From Reyranella sp. CPCC 100927 (GTDB taxonomy: Bacteria > Pseudomonadota > Alphaproteobacteria > Reyranellales > Reyranellaceae), in assembly GCF_007859315.1 (NCBI RefSeq), contig NZ_VOHA01000002.1, positions 1 through 64,000 of the forward strand: 64,000 nt of DNA, given 5' to 3'. Position numbers and translations under genes: made by a program. Of the stretch, positions 32,474-40,762 are shown piece after piece (position 1 is the first letter of the stretch; each line of letters begins with the position of its first letter). The notes below the pieces were generated by a model. The model was not told where the DNA came from and searched no databases. It saw nothing but the letters and a program-made list of their open reading frames with translations.

Positions 32474-32989
32474 TCACGGCTGCAATGCACCGTCCAGCAG
32501 AAGATCCAGCGCGGTGATCAGGGTACTGCCTTCGCCGCCGGCCAGCCGGCGCTGGATGCGCCGCTCGTGCCGGCGGACCGCCGATTCGTAGACCGGCAGC
32601 AACGCTGTCCCCGTCGGGCCCAGTTCCAGTGCGTGGGTGCGCCTGTCGACCGGCGATGGGCGGCGCTTGATCAGCCCATGGTGCTCGAGCCGATCCAGGA
32701 TCGGCACCAATGTCGAACGATCGACGCCGATGGCACGCGCCAGCGCGGTCTGGCTGAGCCCGACATTGCGCGACACCAGCACCAGGATCCCGAACTCGCC
32801 CGGCGTGACCGGGATCTTCGTTTCGGCCATTTCCCGGGCGAAGTCCTGGAACACGGCGACCTGCGCCCGGCGCAGGGCATAGCCGACCAATCCCGGCAGC
32901 ATGCCCCGGTCAAGCCCGTCGGGGCCACCGGCACCGGGCTCGACCTGAGGCGCGGAGTTTCGACGGGATGGACGCGGCATGGCCTTCAT
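32474..32989 (-). CDS. MarR-family regulator of the di-iron oxygenase cluster
   Basis: A 171-residue MarR-type winged-helix protein. Helices and wing are visible: VTPGEFGILVLVSRNVGLSQ, ALARAIGVDRSTLVPILDRL (recognition) and LIKRRPSPVDRRTHALELG (wing with DRR). MarR proteins are usually ligand-relieved repressors of divergent catabolic genes. The start at ATG 32989 is chosen over the TTG at 33013 because the latter lies inside a perfect operator palindrome; ATG 32980 is also possible. It is divergent from the reductase gene and probably represses it and itself. Confidence 0.9.
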   Translation of the reverse strand: MKAMPRPSRRNSAPQVEPGAGGPDGLDRGMLPGLVGYALRRAQVAVFQDFAREMAETKIPVTPGEFGILVLVSRNVGLSQTALARAIGVDRSTLVPILDRLEHHGLIKRRPSPVDRRTHALELGPTGTALLPVYESAVRRHERRIQRRLAGGEGSTLITALDLLLDGALQP

Positions 32990-32999
32990 GCTATCAGAT

Positions 33000-33016
33000 T
33001 GTTTGGATACCAAACA
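33000..33016. promoter_or_regulatory. MarR operator palindrome
   Basis: TGTTTGGATACCAAACA is a perfect 7-bp inverted repeat over an ATA spacer, 11 bp from the marR ATG and 88 bp before the reductase GTG. TTTGG-N3-CCAAA-type palindromes are typical MarR-family operators. This is the only one seen in the divergent gap. Confidence 0.72.
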
Positions 33017-33104
33017 TTTTCCCCTTCCGCGACAGTACCGGCGGCTGGTGAATCTGTCGAGCGCAGCGGATGTCGGGCGGACGGCGCCGCACGAGAGGTC
33101 GAGC

Positions 33105-34145
33105 GTGGGTCATCTGGTCAAGATTTCCAACACCGGCACCGTGCTCGACTGCGGTGCCGGCGTCACCATCCTGGAGGCAGCGCTGGATGCCGGCGTCGCC
33201 TATCCGCATGGTTGCCAGTCCGGCAATTGCGGTGCCTGCAAATCCAACCTGCTCGACGGTACCGTCGACATGGAGGGCTACTCCGAATTCGCGCTTATGG
33301 ATGAAGAGCGGGACCGTGGCCTCATCCTCGCCTGCCGCGCCGTACCGGACATGCCCTGCGAGGTGGCGTGGCTCGACGAAGATGACCTGATCGTCCACCC
33401 GCGCCGGATCCTCAGCACCACCGTGACGGCGATCGACGACGTCACGCACGACATCAAACGTGTGCTGCTGGACGTGAACAGCGGTGGTCCGTTCACCTTC
33501 TCGGCCGGGCAGTTCGCCAGCGTCAGCTTCGAGGGCGCACCGGCACGCGACTACTCGATGGCCAATCGACCGGACGACAGGCAGCTGGAATTCCATATCA
33601 GGCGCATGCCCGGCGGCAACACCAGCGCCCACGTGGCGAACAACGTGAAGGTCGGCGACAAGGCACGTGTCGAGGGGCCTTTCGGCACGTCGTATCTGCG
33701 CGAGAGCCATCGCGGGCCGATTCTCGCCATCGCCGGCGGCTCGGGCCTGGCCCCCATCAAGTCGATCGTCGAGCACGCGCTCGCCCGCAAGCTGCCGCAG
33801 CATATTCATCTCTATTTCGGCGTACGCAACGAGCGCGACCTCTATCTCGAACAACATTTTACCACGCTGGCCGCGGCGAATCCGACGCTGCACTTCGTCC
33901 CGGTGCTGAGCGAACCTGGGGGCGCCACAAGCCGGCGCACGGGGCTCGTGCATGAGATCGTGGGCCGCGACTTCGACGACGTCGACGGTTGCAAGGCCTA
34001 CGTCGCTGGCCCGCCCGTGATGGTCGAGGCCGCAACAAAACTGCTGACGGCGCGTGGCATGCGGCGCATCGACGTGCACGCCGATGCCTTCTACACCGCC
34101 GCCGAGATGCAAGCTGCCGGCAAGAAGACCGGCGCGCAGATGTGA
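33105..34145 (+). CDS. 2Fe-2S/FAD/NAD(P)H oxidoreductase (electron-transfer component)
   Basis: A 346-residue reductase, started at GTG 33105 (VGHLVKISNTG) behind GAGAGG. Domain order: an N-terminal plant-type ferredoxin with Cys37, Cys42, Cys45 (GCQSGNCGAC) and Cys77 (ILACRA). An FAD domain follows with ARDYSMAN (the RxYSxxN motif), then an NAD domain with ILAIAGGSGLAPIKSIVEHA. This order matches BenC/DmpP/TouF-type reductases of ring oxygenases, whereas PaaE has the cluster at the C-terminus. It would feed electrons to the PaaA-like protein three genes on. It is first in a five-gene plus-strand run. Confidence 0.92.
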   Translation: MGHLVKISNTGTVLDCGAGVTILEAALDAGVAYPHGCQSGNCGACKSNLLDGTVDMEGYSEFALMDEERDRGLILACRAVPDMPCEVAWLDEDDLIVHPRRILSTTVTAIDDVTHDIKRVLLDVNSGGPFTFSAGQFASVSFEGAPARDYSMANRPDDRQLEFHIRRMPGGNTSAHVANNVKVGDKARVEGPFGTSYLRESHRGPILAIAGGSGLAPIKSIVEHALARKLPQHIHLYFGVRNERDLYLEQHFTTLAAANPTLHFVPVLSEPGGATSRRTGLVHEIVGRDFDDVDGCKAYVAGPPVMVEAATKLLTARGMRRIDVHADAFYTAAEMQAAGKKTGAQM

Positions 34146-34156
34146 CGGAGGATGAC

Positions 34157-35098
34157 GTGAGCGGATTGCTCGATGGACGCGTGGCGATCGTGACCGGCGG
34201 CGGCCGCGGCATCGGCCGCGCGATCGCCGCGGCACTGGTGGGCGCCGGCGCCAAGGTCGTGATTGCCGACAACGGCACGGGCATCGATGGCAACGGCGCC
34301 GATGCCTCGGTTGCCGCCGAGGCTGCCAAGGCACTGGGGCCGCATGCGATCGCCTATGGCGACAGCGTGGCCTCGCCCAGCACCGCCAAGGCCGTCGTCG
34401 ATCTGGCGGTGCGCACGTTCGATGGCATCGACATCGTGGTCAACAACGCCGCCATCCTGCGCGACTCGTTCGTCTTCAAGGCCGATCCCCGCGACTGGGA
34501 AGCGGTCATCCGCACCAACCTGTCGGCGCCCTTCTATCTCACGGCGGCCGCCAGCACCGTGATGCGCGAGCAAGGCAAGGCCGGACGCGCCGGCGGCCGC
34601 TACGACTGGGGCCGCATCATCAACATGGTGTCGTCGGCCGGCCTCTACGGCAATCTCGGCCAGGCAGCCTACGCCAGCGCCAAGGCCGGCCTGTTCGGAC
34701 TGACGCGCGTCACCGCGATGGACCTGGTCCGCGCGCAGATCACCGCCAACGCCGTGGCGCCGTTCGCGCACACCCGCGTGACCGACATCATCCAGCCGGC
34801 CAACGATGCTCAGCGCAGGTACAAGGAGCGGGCACTGCGGATCGACGCCAAGCATGTCGCCAACCTGGTGCTGGCACTGTGCAGTCCGGCGGCATCGTCG
34901 ATCACCGGCCAGCTGGTGGGCGTGCGCGGCCGCGAGATCTTCCTGTTCGGCCAGCCACGGCCGGTGGCACGCCTGGCCAACGCGACGGCCGACTGGGTGC
35001 CCGACGACCTGGTCGCCGCCCTGCAGCGCGAGGGCGCAGGCAAGATGACCGATCTCACCACCGATCTCGAAGCCTTCAACACCGAACCTGTCGTCTGA
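34157..35098 (+). CDS. SDR-family oxidoreductase (MFE-2-like 3-hydroxyacyl-CoA dehydrogenase type)
   Basis: A 313-residue SDR, started at GTG 34157 with GGAGG 6 nt upstream. It carries TGGGRGIGRAIAAALV, a long loop after beta2 (IADNGTGIDGNGADASVAAE) and VVNNAAILRD. Active-site Ser lies in IINMVSSAGLYG, with YASAK next. The extended loop and C-terminal tail (about 45 residues longer than classical SDRs) resemble the dehydrogenase half of peroxisomal-type multifunctional enzymes, which oxidise 3-hydroxyacyl-CoA. The 11-bp gap after the reductase gene supports an operon. Confidence 0.88.
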   Translation: MSGLLDGRVAIVTGGGRGIGRAIAAALVGAGAKVVIADNGTGIDGNGADASVAAEAAKALGPHAIAYGDSVASPSTAKAVVDLAVRTFDGIDIVVNNAAILRDSFVFKADPRDWEAVIRTNLSAPFYLTAAASTVMREQGKAGRAGGRYDWGRIINMVSSAGLYGNLGQAAYASAKAGLFGLTRVTAMDLVRAQITANAVAPFAHTRVTDIIQPANDAQRRYKERALRIDAKHVANLVLALCSPAASSITGQLVGVRGREIFLFGQPRPVARLANATADWVPDDLVAALQREGAGKMTDLTTDLEAFNTEPVV

Positions 35099-35121
35099 CA
35101 CGCGGCCGCACGGAGCCCTTC

Positions 35122-35835
35122 ATGAGCGAAGCACAGCCCATCGTCGTCAAGACCATCGCCGAGCTGAAGGAAGCGCCGGAGGAATTCCGCGAAGCCGTGG
35201 CCAAGCTGGTGATCAGCCATGCGATCAACGAGCTCTACGGCGCCCAGGTTTTCGACGAGCCGGCCATTGCCCTGGCGCCGACGCCGTATGCCAAGTGGCT
35301 GACCTGCCGCGTGGCCATGGAGGAATACGGCCACCACGTACGCTTCAAGCAGCTGGGCGAGCAGATCGGCATTCCAGAAGCGCGCATGGTACCCAGCGAC
35401 AGCAAACGGCCGCTGTCGATCTTCGAATTCCCTTTGAAGACCTGGGAAGAGTTCGTCACCATCAAGCTGCTGGCCGACCTGGCGGAGATCCTGCAGGTCG
35501 AGGACCTGTTGCACTGCGCCTTCCATCCGCTGCGCAACCTGGCGCGCGCCACCATGCCGGAGGAACGCTTCCATGCCCAGTTCGGCGAGGACTTCGCAGC
35601 CGAGCTGGTGAAGACACCCGAAGGCAAGGCGCGACTGCAGGACGCGATCAACCGCTACTTCCCCTATCTGCCGGCGTTCTTCGGCGGCTCAAAATCACGC
35701 AACAATGAGACGTTCCGCAAGTGGGGCATCAAGCTGCGGACCAACGACGACATGCGTGCCGACTTCCTGAACCGCGCCCGCGAGGTGACGGCGAAATATG
35801 GCCTGACCTTGCCGGAGTACCAGGCCGCGGCGTGA
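35122..35835 (+). CDS. PaaA-like ferritin-fold di-iron protein (phenylacetic acid catabolic family)
   Basis: A 237-residue helical protein of the PaaA/PaaC-related family. Candidate di-iron ligands occur in four helices: Glu37 (INELYG), Glu68 and His71 (AMEEYGHHVRF), Glu122 (LLADLAEIL) and Glu148/His151 (MPEERFHAQF), matching E...ExxH...E...ExxH. Family members activate O2, for example for epoxidation of phenylacetyl-CoA or benzoyl-CoA. It is preceded by a reductase and an SDR, and its stop overlaps the next start (GTGA). It is shorter than PaaA (about 310), so a distinct subfamily is likely. The substrate is unknown. Confidence 0.88.
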   Translation: MSEAQPIVVKTIAELKEAPEEFREAVAKLVISHAINELYGAQVFDEPAIALAPTPYAKWLTCRVAMEEYGHHVRFKQLGEQIGIPEARMVPSDSKRPLSIFEFPLKTWEEFVTIKLLADLAEILQVEDLLHCAFHPLRNLARATMPEERFHAQFGEDFAAELVKTPEGKARLQDAINRYFPYLPAFFGGSKSRNNETFRKWGIKLRTNDDMRADFLNRAREVTAKYGLTLPEYQAAA

Positions 35836-36380
35836 CGGCGATCGACCCTCATCTCGATGAGGTCCGCGACGCCATCGCCACGGCGTCGTGGTTTGCTGCC
35901 GTGGGCGAGCCTTGGACCGCGGCCGACCGGAGCGATGCGGAAAGCTATATCCTCGCCCTGCGGCTGGGCGCGCTGCATGTCGCCGTCGCACGCGACTGGC
36001 ACGACGCTGCCCGCATCACCCAGGACACGGGATGGTCGACGGCCTGGTGGGACGCCGAGGAGCGCCAGCGGCATGCGCTAATGGCCGATGCCGAACGGCG
36101 GTTCGACCGTCATGCGGTGATGACGGCACTAAGCACTGTGATGGCCACGGCTGGCGAGCTCGTGCACGGCCGCGCGGCGCTGGCGGCAACGCGCGCCGGG
36201 ATCGCCGACCCGGCACTGACACGCGTCGCGGCCGGCGCCGCGACGATGGCTTGCCATCAGGTCGCGCTGGCCATGATCGCGCAAGCGCCACAGACGCACC
36301 CCTTCCATGTCAAGTTCCGCCTGTTTGCCAGCGGCCGCTGGCCGCTGTGCGTCGTGGGCGATTCGCTCTACGTGCTCTGA
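35832..36380 (+). CDS. Helical protein of unknown function coupled to the di-iron gene
   Basis: A 182-residue protein with GTG at 35832 overlapping the preceding TGA, so it is translated with the PaaA-like protein. Its predicted helices include AESYILALRLGALHVAVARD and WWDAEERQRHALMADAERRF; EERQRH recalls the E-E-x-x-H of its neighbour. The C-terminus is HPFHVKFRLFASGRWPLCVV, then GDSLYVL. It is not recognised as a named family. Plausible roles are a degenerate, PaaC-like second subunit, an assembly factor or an independent enzyme; only the coupling and helical character are seen. Confidence 0.7.
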   Translation: MTAIDPHLDEVRDAIATASWFAAVGEPWTAADRSDAESYILALRLGALHVAVARDWHDAARITQDTGWSTAWWDAEERQRHALMADAERRFDRHAVMTALSTVMATAGELVHGRAALAATRAGIADPALTRVAAGAATMACHQVALAMIAQAPQTHPFHVKFRLFASGRWPLCVVGDSLYVL

Positions 36381-36443
36381 GCTGGGCTTGCCGTCGCGAC
36401 ATTGAGCGGCGCAGGATCAGCCGAGCCGACAGGAGAGCTACCC

Positions 36444-37310
36444 ATGACCGGGCCCACCGTTCATCGCGCGCACTTTGCACACGCCACCGGATCGGTGCCG
36501 CAGGCACGTGGTTTTCTGCCACGACCGGAAGGGCGCATCTACTATGAGGTCACGGGTACGGGGCCGGCGATCATCTTTGCACACGGGTTGGGCGGCAATC
36601 ACCTGTCGTGGTGGCAGCAGGTACCGGCGTTCTGCGCGCAGTACACGTGTGTAACCTTCGCGCACCGCGGCTTCGCGCCATCGGATCCGATCCCGGGCGG
36701 CCCCCACCCACGCGACTATGTCGATGACCTTGCCGCGCTGATCGCGCATCTCGGTCTCAGCGACGTCCGCATCGTCGCCCAGTCCATGGGTGGCTGGTCG
36801 GCTGTCGAGTACGCCTTGCGCCAGCCGCCGGCGCTCAAGGCCATGGTGCTGGCCGCCACCTCGGGCACACTCGATCCACGCGCCATCGACGGCGCCGCCG
36901 ATCTGCCCGATGCATGGAGCAAGAGCGTCGAGGCGAAGTATGCGGTATTCCGCGAGCGCGGCATTCACGTCGCGGCCGGTGATCGCATGGCGATGGAACA
37001 GCCAGCGCAGCATTTCCTCTATACCGCCATCGATGCGATGAACGTCACGCTCGACAAGGAAGGCGTACGCCGGCGCCTGGGCGAGACACGCGTGCGCGGT
37101 CTCGATGACGCCCGCCGCATCACCGTGCCGACGCTCTTCATCACCGGCGAGGAGGATATTGTCTTTCCATCTCCCGTCGCGCCCATGCTGGCGGCTGCCA
37201 TGCCCCATGGGCGTGCCGTGCAGATCGCCGCCGCCGGGCATTCGGCCTATTTCGAGCGCCCCGGTCAGTTCAATCGCCTGATCCGTGATTTCTTCACCAG
37301 CGTCGGCTGA
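36444..37310 (+). CDS. Alpha/beta-fold hydrolase ending the di-iron cluster
   Basis: A 288-residue hydrolase started at ATG 36444 behind AGGAGAG. Oxyanion region FAHGLGGNHLSWW, nucleophile Ser114 in VAQSMGGWSA, acid Asp in FITGEEDIVFP and base His in AAAGHSAYFERP form a full Ser-Asp-His triad. Related enzymes open enol-lactones or cleave C-C bonds of ring-fission products, or hydrolyse esters. It is fifth in the run that begins with the reductase, so it may process the oxygenase product. The gap of 63 bp has no clear terminator. Confidence 0.86.
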   Translation: MTGPTVHRAHFAHATGSVPQARGFLPRPEGRIYYEVTGTGPAIIFAHGLGGNHLSWWQQVPAFCAQYTCVTFAHRGFAPSDPIPGGPHPRDYVDDLAALIAHLGLSDVRIVAQSMGGWSAVEYALRQPPALKAMVLAATSGTLDPRAIDGAADLPDAWSKSVEAKYAVFRERGIHVAAGDRMAMEQPAQHFLYTAIDAMNVTLDKEGVRRRLGETRVRGLDDARRITVPTLFITGEEDIVFPSPVAPMLAAAMPHGRAVQIAAAGHSAYFERPGQFNRLIRDFFTSVG

Positions 37311-37624
37311 GGCCAACGCGTCCGTTCGTACACGTACCCGCAGATCGAAACACGATGCGGCAATACTTCGCGACGATTGTTGAAGATCAACCAATTTGAA
37401 CTCTTTCCTTTATTGTCATTCTCGATTTGTTCCCTCAGTCACCTGGCCGATGTTGCATTTTTGCAACTTTCCACTGGACTCAAACCGCAGGGTGCTGTGA
37501 AAGTCGCGCCAACCACAGGGCAGGGCCGGCCGATCCGCGCTGCTTGAGAGAGCTCCGCGGATCGCCCCACCCCGTCCCGACAAGACAAGCCGTTCTTCCG
37601 ACCATGTCATGCGGGAAGGGGTTC
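37311..37624 (+). other. 314-bp intergenic region before the M23 peptidase
   Basis: No gene is supported. Bases 37370-37445 are markedly AT-richer than the surroundings (TTGAAGATCAACCAATTTGA and following), consistent with a promoter, though no confident -35/-10 pair was found. GC-rich 5'-UTR follows. A long in-frame extension of the downstream gene (from 37427) has no protein-like similarity and is not used. Confidence 0.5.
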
Positions 37625-39175
37625 ATGCCGGACACAACCGGGCAACGGCGACGCGTTGTCGTCTATGCTTCCGCAATATCCTTGGGGCTCATGACCGCGG
37701 CAGGCGCTTTGAGCGTCGCGTGGGCAGCGCCGAACACTCAAGTCATCAGGCCGCCGCAGCAGGCGACCACAACGACACCCAAAAGCGCGGCTAAGCCCAC
37801 AGCGGCCAAGCCGACAGCCCCGAAATCGACGGCCACCAAGCCGTCCACGCCAACCGGCGTCAAGCGTATCACGGCCCGTGGCGCGCCAACGAAACAGGCG
37901 CCAGAACCCAGCGCCGCAACGTCCGAAGAAGCGAAGCCGTTCGCCATCGACCCGGCGCGGCCATTGGCCGACCAGTTGGTCGCCGTCGGTGTCAATGCGA
38001 ACGACGCGCGCGCCGCAGCTCAGGCTGTGACGACCCAACTGAAAGGCGGATCGCTGAGCGTGGGTAACACCGGGCGCGCCGCACTGGTTGCCGATGGTGC
38101 CAAAGGATCGCATCGCCTGCAGTCGCTGCAAATCTTTGGCGCCACGGGCATGGTTGCCGATATCGAGCGCGGCGCCGACGGCACCTTCGCCGGCAAAACG
38201 GCAACGGCCGTGGCCGGCGCACAGCCGCCGACGGTCGCGCGCCCCGCCAGCCTCAGTACCGACGCGTCGAGCGCCGATGCCGGCCAGGACGATCCGCGCA
38301 TGTGGAGCACGCGCGACGGCCAGAGCCTGCGCACGGCGCGCTCCCTGCGTGACATCGCGCAGTCGACGGTCGGCCTGCGGCGTGTCTCGGCCAATGGCGA
38401 TGCCAACGTCGCACTGGCCAATGCTGGTGTCGAAACCCACACCGCACGGGCAGCGGCGCAGGCGCTGGCCGCTGTCGCGCCGGCGACGCTGGACCGCCGC
38501 TCGGCCAACATCGAGGTCGTGAACGGCCGTACCGGCGATGGTCAGGTGCGGCTGTTGACGGCGACGATCTATGATCGCAATTCGCGCGGTCAGGTCTGGT
38601 GGTTCTCGCCGCGCAGCCAACCGGAGGGCTTCTTCGACGAGCAAGGCAACCGGGTCGGCGACTCGAGCATGACGTTGCCGATCGAGGGCAGTCATATCTC
38701 CTCGCCCTTCGGGACCCGGCGGTGGGGACGGTGGGCCGCCTTCCATAACGGCCTCGACGTCGCCGGCCAGTACGGCACGCCCATCGTGGCCGCCGCCGAT
38801 GGCGTCGTCGACTACGCCGGCTGGTACTACAACTACGGCAAGACCGTGCGAATCGTGCACAGCGACTCGTTGGCCACCAGCTACAGCCACATGTCCAACT
38901 ACGCGGTCGCGCCCGGCACGCGCGTGCGCAAGGGTCAGCTGATCGGCTATGTCGGCAGCACCGGCCGGTCGACCGGCCCGCACCTTCACTTTTGCGTGCT
39001 CGTCGACGGCCAGTTCGTGAACCCGGCCCCCTACGTTGCGGGCAACGGCGGCGGCCGGCTGAACGGTCAGGACTTGGTCTCGTTCCGCGACTGGCAGCGC
39101 ACGACCGCCGGCATGGCACGGGGCGGCTCCTCCCGCCGCACGAGCAATGACCCGGACCTCCCCAACCGGTTGTAG
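37625..39175 (+). CDS. M23 (LytM) family metallopeptidase, secreted
   Basis: A 516-residue envelope protein started at ATG 37625 behind GGAAGGGG. A signal peptide/anchor (VVVYASAISLGLMTAAGALS) is followed by a Thr/Pro/Lys-rich linker (PKSAAKPTAAKPTAPKSTAT and on), a non-catalytic middle, and a C-terminal LytM domain. That domain has HNGLDVAGQYGTPIVAA and HLHF, supplying the H-x3-D and H-x-H zinc ligands; YSHMS supplies the additional His. It is thus probably an active endopeptidase cleaving peptidoglycan cross-links, or activating amidase. A strong terminator lies 22 bp after the stop. Confidence 0.92.
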   Translation: MPDTTGQRRRVVVYASAISLGLMTAAGALSVAWAAPNTQVIRPPQQATTTTPKSAAKPTAAKPTAPKSTATKPSTPTGVKRITARGAPTKQAPEPSAATSEEAKPFAIDPARPLADQLVAVGVNANDARAAAQAVTTQLKGGSLSVGNTGRAALVADGAKGSHRLQSLQIFGATGMVADIERGADGTFAGKTATAVAGAQPPTVARPASLSTDASSADAGQDDPRMWSTRDGQSLRTARSLRDIAQSTVGLRRVSANGDANVALANAGVETHTARAAAQALAAVAPATLDRRSANIEVVNGRTGDGQVRLLTATIYDRNSRGQVWWFSPRSQPEGFFDEQGNRVGDSSMTLPIEGSHISSPFGTRRWGRWAAFHNGLDVAGQYGTPIVAAADGVVDYAGWYYNYGKTVRIVHSDSLATSYSHMSNYAVAPGTRVRKGQLIGYVGSTGRSTGPHLHFCVLVDGQFVNPAPYVAGNGGGRLNGQDLVSFRDWQRTTAGMARGGSSRRTSNDPDLPNRL

Positions 39176-39197
39176 ACGCCACGCCTGGCCCTGCTAC

Positions 39198-39237
39198 GAA
39201 ACGCGCCGGCGGTCTTCCGCCGGCGCGTTTCTCTTTT
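39198..39237 (+). terminator. Rho-independent terminator after the M23 peptidase
   Basis: A 15-bp perfect stem (GAAACGCGCCGGCGG 39198-39212 and its complement 39217-39231) closes a TCTT loop and is followed by TCTTTT. It isolates the peptidase transcript from the aap operon. Confidence 0.92.
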
Positions 39238-39385
39238 GGGCGGTGCCGTCCGGGCGGTGGTCGGTGATTGCGCCCCACGAAGAGTTGGCTTTACAGTGCG
39301 TGCAACGGTCGCGTGTGCCCAGCACGCAGCCGGCGCGCCGCACCAGCGGCCTGCGAAGACAGAGGCTCTACGAAGGGATACTTCG

Positions 39386-40411
39386 ATGATCAAGAGAATG
39401 ATGGCGGCAGCCGCCGCCGTGGTTGCGGTGTCCGGCGTTACCGGCACCGCACAGGCAGGCCCGGATTTTGATACGATCAAGGCGCGCGGCCAGGTGATCT
39501 GCGGCGTCACGACGGGCATTGCCGGTTTCTCGCTGGCCGACAGCCAGGGCAAGTGGAAAGGCCTGGAAGTCGACGTCTGCCGCGCGGTCGCTGCGGCGGT
39601 GTTCGGTGATTCCGAAAAAGTGAAGTACGTGCCGACAACGGCGCAGCAGCGCTTCACGGCACTGCAGTCGAAGGAGGTCGACGTGCTGTCACGCACGACG
39701 ACCTACACGCTGACCCGCGACACAGCGCTCGGCTTCGACTTCACTGGCATCACCTACTATGACGGCCAGGGCTTCATGGTGCCCAAGAAGCTCGGCGTGA
39801 AGAGCGCCAAGGAGCTCAACGGCGCCACCGTCTGCGTGCAGCCTGGCACGACGACAGAGTTGAATCTGGCCGACTATTTCCGTGCCAACAAGATGACCTT
39901 CAAGCCGGTGGTGATCGAGAACCTCGAGGAGATCCGCCAGGCGTTCTTCTCGGGCCGCTGCGACGTCTACACCACCGACGCCTCGGGCCTGTATTCGACG
40001 CGCGCCGCCAATGCGCCCAAGCCGGATGATTACCTGATCCTGCCGGAGATCATCTCCAAGGAACCGCTGGGCCCGGTCGTGCGCCACGGCGACAACCAAT
40101 GGGCCGACATCGTGCGCTGGTCGCTCTTCGCCATGGTCGAGGCCGAGGAGTACGGCATCACCTCGAAGAATGTCGACGAGATGCTGAAAAGCGACAACCC
40201 CAACATCAAGCGCATCCTGGGCGCCATACCGGGCATGGGCAAGGCGTTGGGCCTCGATGAGAAGTGGGCCTACAACATCATCAAGCAGGTCGGAAACTAC
40301 GGCGAAGCGTTCGAGCGCAACGTCGGCGCGGAGACGCCGCTCAAGATCGATCGGGGTCTGAACGCCCTGTGGACCAAGGGCGGCCTGCAATACGCACCAC
40401 CGATCCGCTGA
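39386..40411 (+). CDS. aapJ: General L-amino acid ABC transporter, periplasmic binding protein
   Basis: A 341-residue solute-binding protein with a signal peptide (MAAAAAVVAVSGVTGTAQA) and start ATG 39386 behind AAGGGA. Characteristic AapJ features: VICGVTTGIAGFSLADSQGK, VDVCRAVAAAVFGD, PGTTTELNLADYFR and GFEFTG-like DFTGITYYDGQGFMVPKKLG. In Rhizobium AapJQMP imports a wide range of L-amino acids and also affects efflux. Here the order J-Q-M-P is preserved. A terminator-like hairpin just after the gene would leave aapJ mRNA in excess of the membrane subunits, as is common for binding proteins. Confidence 0.95.
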   Translation: MIKRMMAAAAAVVAVSGVTGTAQAGPDFDTIKARGQVICGVTTGIAGFSLADSQGKWKGLEVDVCRAVAAAVFGDSEKVKYVPTTAQQRFTALQSKEVDVLSRTTTYTLTRDTALGFDFTGITYYDGQGFMVPKKLGVKSAKELNGATVCVQPGTTTELNLADYFRANKMTFKPVVIENLEEIRQAFFSGRCDVYTTDASGLYSTRAANAPKPDDYLILPEIISKEPLGPVVRHGDNQWADIVRWSLFAMVEAEEYGITSKNVDEMLKSDNPNIKRILGAIPGMGKALGLDEKWAYNIIKQVGNYGEAFERNVGAETPLKIDRGLNALWTKGGLQYAPPIR

Positions 40412-40762
40412 CGCGGGCGTTGCCATGACGGCCGAAACCGCCGCCCCCAAAGGGCGGCGGTTTTCATTTGACCCCTATGGACGTAGGCCGATTCCCGGCT
40501 AGAGTAGCCACCAAGCAGGCCGACAGATGCCTGCCGAAACCGTCCACGGTCGGGTCGGGATGGACCGCGGTGCGGCAGGGAGAGTGAATGCGTAGAACGA
40601 TACTGGCCAGCCGGGCCAGGTTACAGGCCCGTTCCTTACCCGCGATTCCAGCGGTTCGTCCCTGCGCGCCACCGGCGCCCGCCGGCCGCATCGGCATTCT
40701 TCTTGCTACCACCAATACTGACTGCACCGCAGCAAACGCCCTATACGTGCGAGGAAATTGAC
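40412..40762 (+). other. 351-bp aapJ-aapQ intergenic region
   Basis: It holds an attenuator-type hairpin at 40435-40468, then about 290 bp without a supported gene. The aapQ RBS (GAGG at 40751-40754) is at the right end. Short frames here are GC-rich shadows. A second promoter for aapQMP may exist but none was recognised. Confidence 0.5.
40435..40468 (+). terminator. Hairpin with T-run between aapJ and aapQ
   Basis: AAACCGCCGCCC (40435-40446) pairs perfectly with GGGCGGCGGTTT (40452-40463) over CCAAA, followed by TCATTT. It fits a partial rho-independent terminator or mRNA-stabilising hairpin 23 bp after aapJ. Confidence 0.85.
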
